Assembly: GCA_002297815.1 (NCBI GenBank)
Contig: DBKH01000097.1
Location: forward strand, 1 to 9,377
Origin: Bacteroidales bacterium UBA755
GTDB taxonomy: Bacteria > Bacteroidota > Bacteroidia > Bacteroidales > UBA932
Length of the DNA: 9,377 nucleotides
Direction of reading: 5' to 3'
The notes under the pieces are model-generated. The model was not told the origin of the DNA. It ran no database searches and saw only the letters and a list, made by a program, of their open reading frames with translations. The position numbers and the translations under genes are program-made. Of the stretch, positions 6,683 through 9,377 are shown in pieces (position 1 is the first letter of the stretch; every line of letters starts with the position of its first letter).

Positions 6683-6738
6683 CTAAAGTTCCCTATTCTT
6701 TCGAACGTAACCTTTGACAAGTTCTTTCTTACCATTGC
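6683..6738 (-). pseudogene. 3' remnant of the 47-residue small ORF
   Basis: The minus strand encodes NGKKELVKGYVRKNREL and then TAG, identical in protein to the end of the complete ORF at 2267-2410. Upstream, similarity ceases at 6738 and an in-frame TAG lies a few codons before. The start codon, leader peptide and attenuator are all missing. Two nucleotide differences within the coding part are synonymous (GGG and GGA against GGT, all Gly). I read it as a truncated copy left by insertion or recombination. Confidence 0.7.
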
Positions 6739-6757
6739 AGAACTAAAAGCCATGTCA

Positions 6758-6807
6758 TGCACAGTATGAGTGCATAATACGATAATAATTTGCACTCTTT
6801 AAGTGCA
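6758..6807. promoter_or_regulatory. Twin operator-like inverted repeats TGCAC-N7-GTGCA
   Basis: Two sites have the same architecture: TGCAC, seven bases, GTGCA, at 6758-6774 and 6791-6807. Their centres are 33 bp apart, close to three helical turns, which suits two dimers on one DNA face. The first extends to ATGCAC...GTGCAT and the second to TTGCACT...AGTGCAA. The second overlaps the -33 element and fills most of the promoter spacer, so a bound protein would be expected to repress. Confidence 0.65.
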
Positions 6808-6820
6808 ATTGCTATCTTTG
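6789..6820 (+). promoter_or_regulatory. Promoter of the AAA_14-type ATPase gene
   Basis: TTTG (6789-6792), 20 bases, then TATCTTTG (6813-6820) match the Bacteroidota consensus exactly. Transcription should start near 6827, about 30 bases before ATG 6857. A further inverted repeat, ATTGC-N7-GCAAT (6808-6824), straddles the -7 element. Confidence 0.82.
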
Positions 6821-6828
6821 CAATAGTA

Positions 6829-6844
6829 TTGTATAGATATACAA
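6829..6844. promoter_or_regulatory. Palindrome TTGTATA-GA-TATACAA in the ATPase leader
   Basis: Perfect 7-bp arms separated by GA lie at or just after the expected transcription start and 12 bases before the ATPase start codon. It could be an operator of a different class from the TGCAC sites. Its two-base loop makes an RNA hairpin role less likely. Confidence 0.5.
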
Positions 6845-6856
6845 CATTAATTGAGT

Positions 6857-8032
6857 ATGGTTGACGAGGCGTTATACGACTATATGCGTTTGCAACTGGA
6901 ACTAACGACCAGCAGTTTTCACAGGTATCTTTATGAACGTGTGAACTGGGCTTCTCGCATGATTGCAATCACTGGGGCAAGGGGAGTCGGCAAATCCACG
7001 ATGGTTCTGCAATATCTGAAGGAACAGACTTCTGATTGCAAGTTTCTGTACATATCTGCTGACCATACATATTTCAGCACTCACTCTCTCGTTGAGGTTG
7101 CGGATGACTTTTCGAAGGAAGCCGGTCATTTGCTTGTCATAGACGAAATTCACAAGTATTCTGACTGGTCTCGCGAGCTCAAGCAGATCTATGACACTCA
7201 TCCGGACATGAGGGTGATTTTCTCAGGATCTTCCGTCTTGGACATCATGGAGGGTGTCGCTGATCTCAGTCGAAGGGTACTACCTTATACGCTGTATGGT
7301 TTGTCCTTCAGAGAGTATCTGGAACTGTTTCACAACATAACCACATCTAAGTATTCACTTGATGAAATACTCGCAGGCAAGGCAAGTATTGACGGAGTGC
7401 TTCATCCTCTTCCTCTTTTCAGACAGTACCTAGCAGAAGGATACTATCCCTTTTCATTAGAGGGTGATTTCCCGATGAGAATGCAGAATGTCATAACCAA
7501 GACGATAGAGTCAGACATCGCCCAGTATGCCGAACTTAAGGCACCGACGGCAAAAAAACTAAAAAAGATGTTGGCAGTTGTCTCAACGCTGGCACCATAT
7601 AAGCCAAATGCGGAAAGTCTCGCATCTGAAATCGGAGTCAGTAGAAACAGTATCTCTGAATATCTTGCATTGCTTGAGAAGGCTCAGCTGATTGGTCAAC
7701 TTAGGGACGATACGGGAGGAATGAGAGGCCTTGGTAAAGTTGAAAAGGTCTATATTGACAACCCTAGCCTAATGACAGTCTTGTCCGGAGGGAAAGCTGA
7801 CATAGGGAACATGAGGGAAACTTTTTTCTATAATCAGATGCGTGTGGAGAATGATGTTGTTTCCTCGCGTCAGTCTGATTTTGTCATTGGGAACCGCACA
7901 TTTGAGATCGGTGGCCGGAATAAGGGGAAAAAACAGATAGAGTCCCTTCCGGATTCCTATGTCGTAAAGGATGACATCGAATTCGCCCACGGCAACACGC
8001 TCCCCCTTTGGTCCTTCGGCCTAAATTACTGA
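6857..8032 (+). CDS. AAA_14/DUF4143-type ATP-binding protein
   Basis: Predicted cytoplasmic ATPase of 391 residues, about normal for the family. Visible features are Walker A GARGVGKST (40-48), Walker B HLLVIDEIHK with Asp96-Glu97 (91-100), and a probable sensor-1 strand VIFSGSS (120-126). A winged-helix-like segment spans about 251-280 (AESLASEIGVSRNSISEYL at 252-270). The C-terminal domain (about 325-370) carries the DUF4143 signature ending FEIGGRNKGKKQI. That region resembles a nuclease fold in related proteins, but I see no E-x-K catalytic pair, so activity is doubtful. Biological roles of this family are largely unsettled. I chose ATG 6857 over TTG 6851. The gene has its own promoter with dense operator-like repeats. 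Its helix-turn-helix part could make it autoregulatory, which is inference. Confidence 0.88.
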   Translation: MVDEALYDYMRLQLELTTSSFHRYLYERVNWASRMIAITGARGVGKSTMVLQYLKEQTSDCKFLYISADHTYFSTHSLVEVADDFSKEAGHLLVIDEIHKYSDWSRELKQIYDTHPDMRVIFSGSSVLDIMEGVADLSRRVLPYTLYGLSFREYLELFHNITTSKYSLDEILAGKASIDGVLHPLPLFRQYLAEGYYPFSLEGDFPMRMQNVITKTIESDIAQYAELKAPTAKKLKKMLAVVSTLAPYKPNAESLASEIGVSRNSISEYLALLEKAQLIGQLRDDTGGMRGLGKVEKVYIDNPSLMTVLSGGKADIGNMRETFFYNQMRVENDVVSSRQSDFVIGNRTFEIGGRNKGKKQIESLPDSYVVKDDIEFAHGNTLPLWSFGLNY

Positions 8033-8085
8033 TTCTGAAGCAAGTTACTTGATGTATGCGGTTAGAGGTCAAATTTTGAACTGCA

Positions 8086-8117
8086 GGGAGGCATCCCTCA
8101 ACAGAAGGACACCTCCC
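8086..8117 (-). other. Long RNA hairpin, copy 3 (minus-strand transcript)
   Basis: On the minus strand GGGAGGTGTCCTTC pairs at all 14 positions with GAGGGATGCCTCCC around the loop TGTT. The sequence around it has diverged from copies 1 and 2, and one stem position is C-G here against U-A or U-G elsewhere. It lies 53 bases past the ATPase stop on the opposite strand. Confidence 0.65.
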
Positions 8118-8255
8118 CTTGGCTAATACGGACGTACAGTGGCGGTCCAAACAAGGCCTGGCAAAAGCGGAAAGACCTAACGTTCTTCGTCGCAAATGTG
8201 CCTGCCTATGTTGAATACCATCACATTGCTTGTTTGACTCTGCCGTTTGACTTAA

Positions 8256-8287
8256 TTTGGAAAAGACCAGACTAATCGATATATTTG
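8256..8287 (+). promoter_or_regulatory. Promoter of the RhuM-type gene
   Basis: TTTG (8256-8259), 20 bases, then TATATTTG (8280-8287) form a perfect Bacteroidota promoter. Transcription would begin near 8294, which places the start codon at ATG 8308 and rules out an upstream TTG at 8257. Confidence 0.8.
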
Positions 8288-8307
8288 TGGGTAAAGTACA
8301 GATAGCC

Positions 8308-9219
8308 ATGACCAACAACCAAAACAACATATCGGCAGTGAATGACGATTCACGGATTGTTCTTTACCAACCAACTGAAACACTTTCTCTCCAAGTGAGA
8401 TTGGAGCGTGAAACTGTATGGCTTAATCGTCAGCAGATAGCCAAACTCTTTGATCGCGATGTGAAGACAATTGGCAAACACATCAATAATGCACTTAAGG
8501 AGGAACTAGCACAAGAGGCAACTGTCGCAAAATTTGCGACAGTTCAAATTGAAGGTGACCGAGAGGTAATGCGTCAGGTGGAACACTACAATCTAGATGT
8601 CATCCTTTCTGTAGGTTACCGTGTCAAGTCCGGCCGAGGTGTTCAGTTCCGCAGATGGGCCAATGCAGTCCTTCGCCGCTATCTCCTCCAAGGCTATTCA
8701 GTCAATCGCCACCTTATTGCATTACAGGAGAATATGGATAAGCGTATGTCTCGCATTGAAGATACACAAGTCAAGCAGCAACAGCAGCTCGATTTTTTCA
8801 TCCGCACATCCACACCACCAGCCGAGATGGTGTTCTTCGAGGGGGACTTTTACACCGCCCGCGTGGCTCTGGAGAATATAATCCGAACAGCCAAGCGACG
8901 GACGATCATCATCGATGCGTACGTGTCCGCTCTAACGCTTGACATCCTCAATGTCCGAGGCAAAGGTGTTGAGGCTGTCATCTATACAGCGGGAGTAGGA
9001 AAGGGAATGCAGCGTCTGATGAACGAACATGACCGCCTATTTCCCAGTGCGCATGTGGACATACGCAAGTGGCGCAAGGAGTCGCACGACCGCTGGCTCA
9101 TAATTGATGACCGCATCTACCACTGCGGCCACTCGCTTGACGCCAACGGGGGCCACAAAATCTCAGCCGTCACGCTAATGGGAATCTCCGCGGGTTTGAT
9201 TCTTTCACAAGTTGAATAG
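8308..9219 (+). CDS. RhuM-family DNA-binding protein with phospholipase-D-like C-terminal domain
   Basis: The 303-residue product has an N-terminal RhuM (virulence protein) domain. This contains a helix-turn-helix region, ETVWLNRQQIAKLFDRDVKTIGKHI (about 35-59), then VAKFATVQ (73-80), YNLDVILSVGYRVKS (94-108) and GVQFRRWA (111-118). A glutamine-rich linker follows (about 153-161). The C-terminal domain (about 172-303) carries one half of a phospholipase-D motif: His260-x-Arg262-x4-Asp267-x6-Gly274-x-Ser276, with Arg where Lys is usual. A dimer would be needed to complete such a site. RhuM proteins are widespread in accessory DNA but their function is poorly known, so DNA binding and possible nuclease-like activity are inferred. 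The predicted promoter supports ATG 8308. The stop lies 82 bases before a probable insertion-sequence ORF. Confidence 0.85.
   Translation: MTNNQNNISAVNDDSRIVLYQPTETLSLQVRLERETVWLNRQQIAKLFDRDVKTIGKHINNALKEELAQEATVAKFATVQIEGDREVMRQVEHYNLDVILSVGYRVKSGRGVQFRRWANAVLRRYLLQGYSVNRHLIALQENMDKRMSRIEDTQVKQQQQLDFFIRTSTPPAEMVFFEGDFYTARVALENIIRTAKRRTIIIDAYVSALTLDILNVRGKGVEAVIYTAGVGKGMQRLMNEHDRLFPSAHVDIRKWRKESHDRWLIIDDRIYHCGHSLDANGGHKISAVTLMGISAGLILSQVE
8520..8544. repeat. Perfect 25-bp palindrome inside the RhuM gene
   Basis: AACTGTCGCAAA (8520-8531), a single A, then TTTGCGACAGTT (8533-8544) form a perfect inverted repeat with 12-bp arms. It encodes most of the conserved ATVAKFATV segment (residues 71-79). 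The peptide sequence alone does not force the palindrome, since it depends on codon choice at Val, Ala and Thr. Confidence 0.85.
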
Positions 9220-9242
9220 CAGACTAAAGATTCTATCGGTTA

Positions 9243-9301
9243 GTGGTCAACTTTTGGACCCGCAGGAAATCCCCTTATCTTAGCCGGAAAAAACGAGAGC
9301 A
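9243..9301. mobile_element. Possible left end of an insertion sequence
   Basis: GTGGTCAACTTTTGGACC (9243-9260) precedes a probable IS66-type accessory ORF and may be the element's terminal repeat. The partner end is outside the window, so neither the terminal repeat nor a target duplication can be checked. Confidence 0.3.
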
Positions 9302-9377
9302 ATGTACAGCAGCGAAGACTTGGAGAGGTTCTATGTCGAGTACCAGAGCGAGTGGGTGCCGCGTGGGATGACGATGC
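9302..9377 (+). CDS. Partial IS66-type accessory ORF (transposase-associated helix-turn-helix protein)
   Basis: Only the first 25 codons are present; the gene runs off the right edge. The start MYSSEDLERFYVEYQSEW matches, from memory, the N-terminus of a small protein that precedes the transposase in IS66-like elements of Bacteroidota. In full-length members a helix-turn-helix region follows. There is no recognisable ribosome binding site before the ATG. The short length limits confidence. Confidence 0.55.
   Translation, partial: MYSSEDLERFYVEYQSEWVPRGMTM

Larger units (their letters stand above)
6593..6738. repeat. 147-bp direct repeat, copy 2 (right of the fnl operon)
   Basis: Same orientation as 2176-2322, differing at about eleven positions plus one gap by eye. 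It begins seven bases after the fnlC stop codon and ends abruptly at 6738. The region immediately after is unrelated to the rest of the small ORF. It contains copies of both hairpins and the 3' end of the small ORF. Confidence 0.9.
8033..8307. other. Intergenic region between the ATPase and RhuM genes
   Basis: It holds the third hairpin copy (8086-8117) and the RhuM promoter (8256-8287). Beyond the stretch reading GCCAAGGGGAGGTGTC on the minus strand, it is not similar to the 147-bp repeat, and no remnant of the small ORF is visible. A long minus-strand reading frame here overlaps the ATPase and RhuM genes and looks like a shadow. Confidence 0.5.

Noticed and set aside
2176..8117. The three hairpins as a CRISPR-like array
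   Set aside because: Copies are kilobases apart, separated by whole genes, with no regular spacers and no cas genes.
8257..8307. Longer N-terminus for the RhuM gene from TTG 8257
   Set aside because: It overlaps a perfect -33/-7 promoter (8256-8287), so it would lie upstream of the transcription start.
7884..8330. 148-codon minus-strand reading frame spanning the ATPase end and RhuM start
   Set aside because: It overlaps two supported genes, the RhuM promoter and the third hairpin; the product is Cys/Arg-rich without a recognisable domain.

Overview
The window reads as accessory chromosome of a member of the Bacteroidota, most likely Bacteroidales. The main evidence is that three promoters match the Bacteroidota pattern (TTTG or TTG, a gap of 18-20 bases, then TAnnTTTG). 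Genes also start behind AT-rich leaders with little Shine-Dalgarno signal, and a truncated gene at the right edge resembles the small first ORF of Bacteroidota IS66-type elements. Genus and species cannot be read from this stretch.

Layout. Positions 212-2163 carry an AGCS-type sodium/amino-acid symporter followed by an unrecognised 177-residue protein. Positions 2176-2590 hold a compact unit on the opposite strand, with no long ORF: a promoter, a six-codon leader peptide, an intrinsic terminator overlapping the leader stop codon, a 47-residue basic ORF, and two RNA hairpins. Positions 2919-6586 hold three genes whose products together make UDP-N-acetyl-L-fucosamine from UDP-GlcNAc (dehydratase/epimerase, reductase, 2-epimerase). 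Positions 6593-6738 repeat the 3' part of the opposite-strand unit, keeping only the last 17 codons of its ORF. An AAA_14/DUF4143-type ATPase (6857-8032) follows behind a promoter crowded with inverted repeats. A third copy of the hairpin lies at 8086-8117. A RhuM-type DNA-binding protein with a phospholipase-D-like tail follows (8308-9219), and the first 25 codons of a probable IS66-type accessory ORF run off the right edge.

How the parts relate. The three sugar-nucleotide genes form one pathway, but no glycosyltransferase, flippase or polymerase is present here, so they supply a precursor to something encoded elsewhere. They lie between two direct repeats of about 147 bp (about 92% identical, counted by eye), so recombination could remove them as a block. 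The repeated unit is the most interesting part. Three hairpins pair fully only as RNA from the minus strand, because their G-U pairs become A-C mismatches on the other strand. In one hairpin, differences between copies preserve pairing. The leader peptide, terminator and ORF look like an attenuation-controlled gene for a small basic protein of unknown function. This is inferred from sequence only; homology and expression were not tested.
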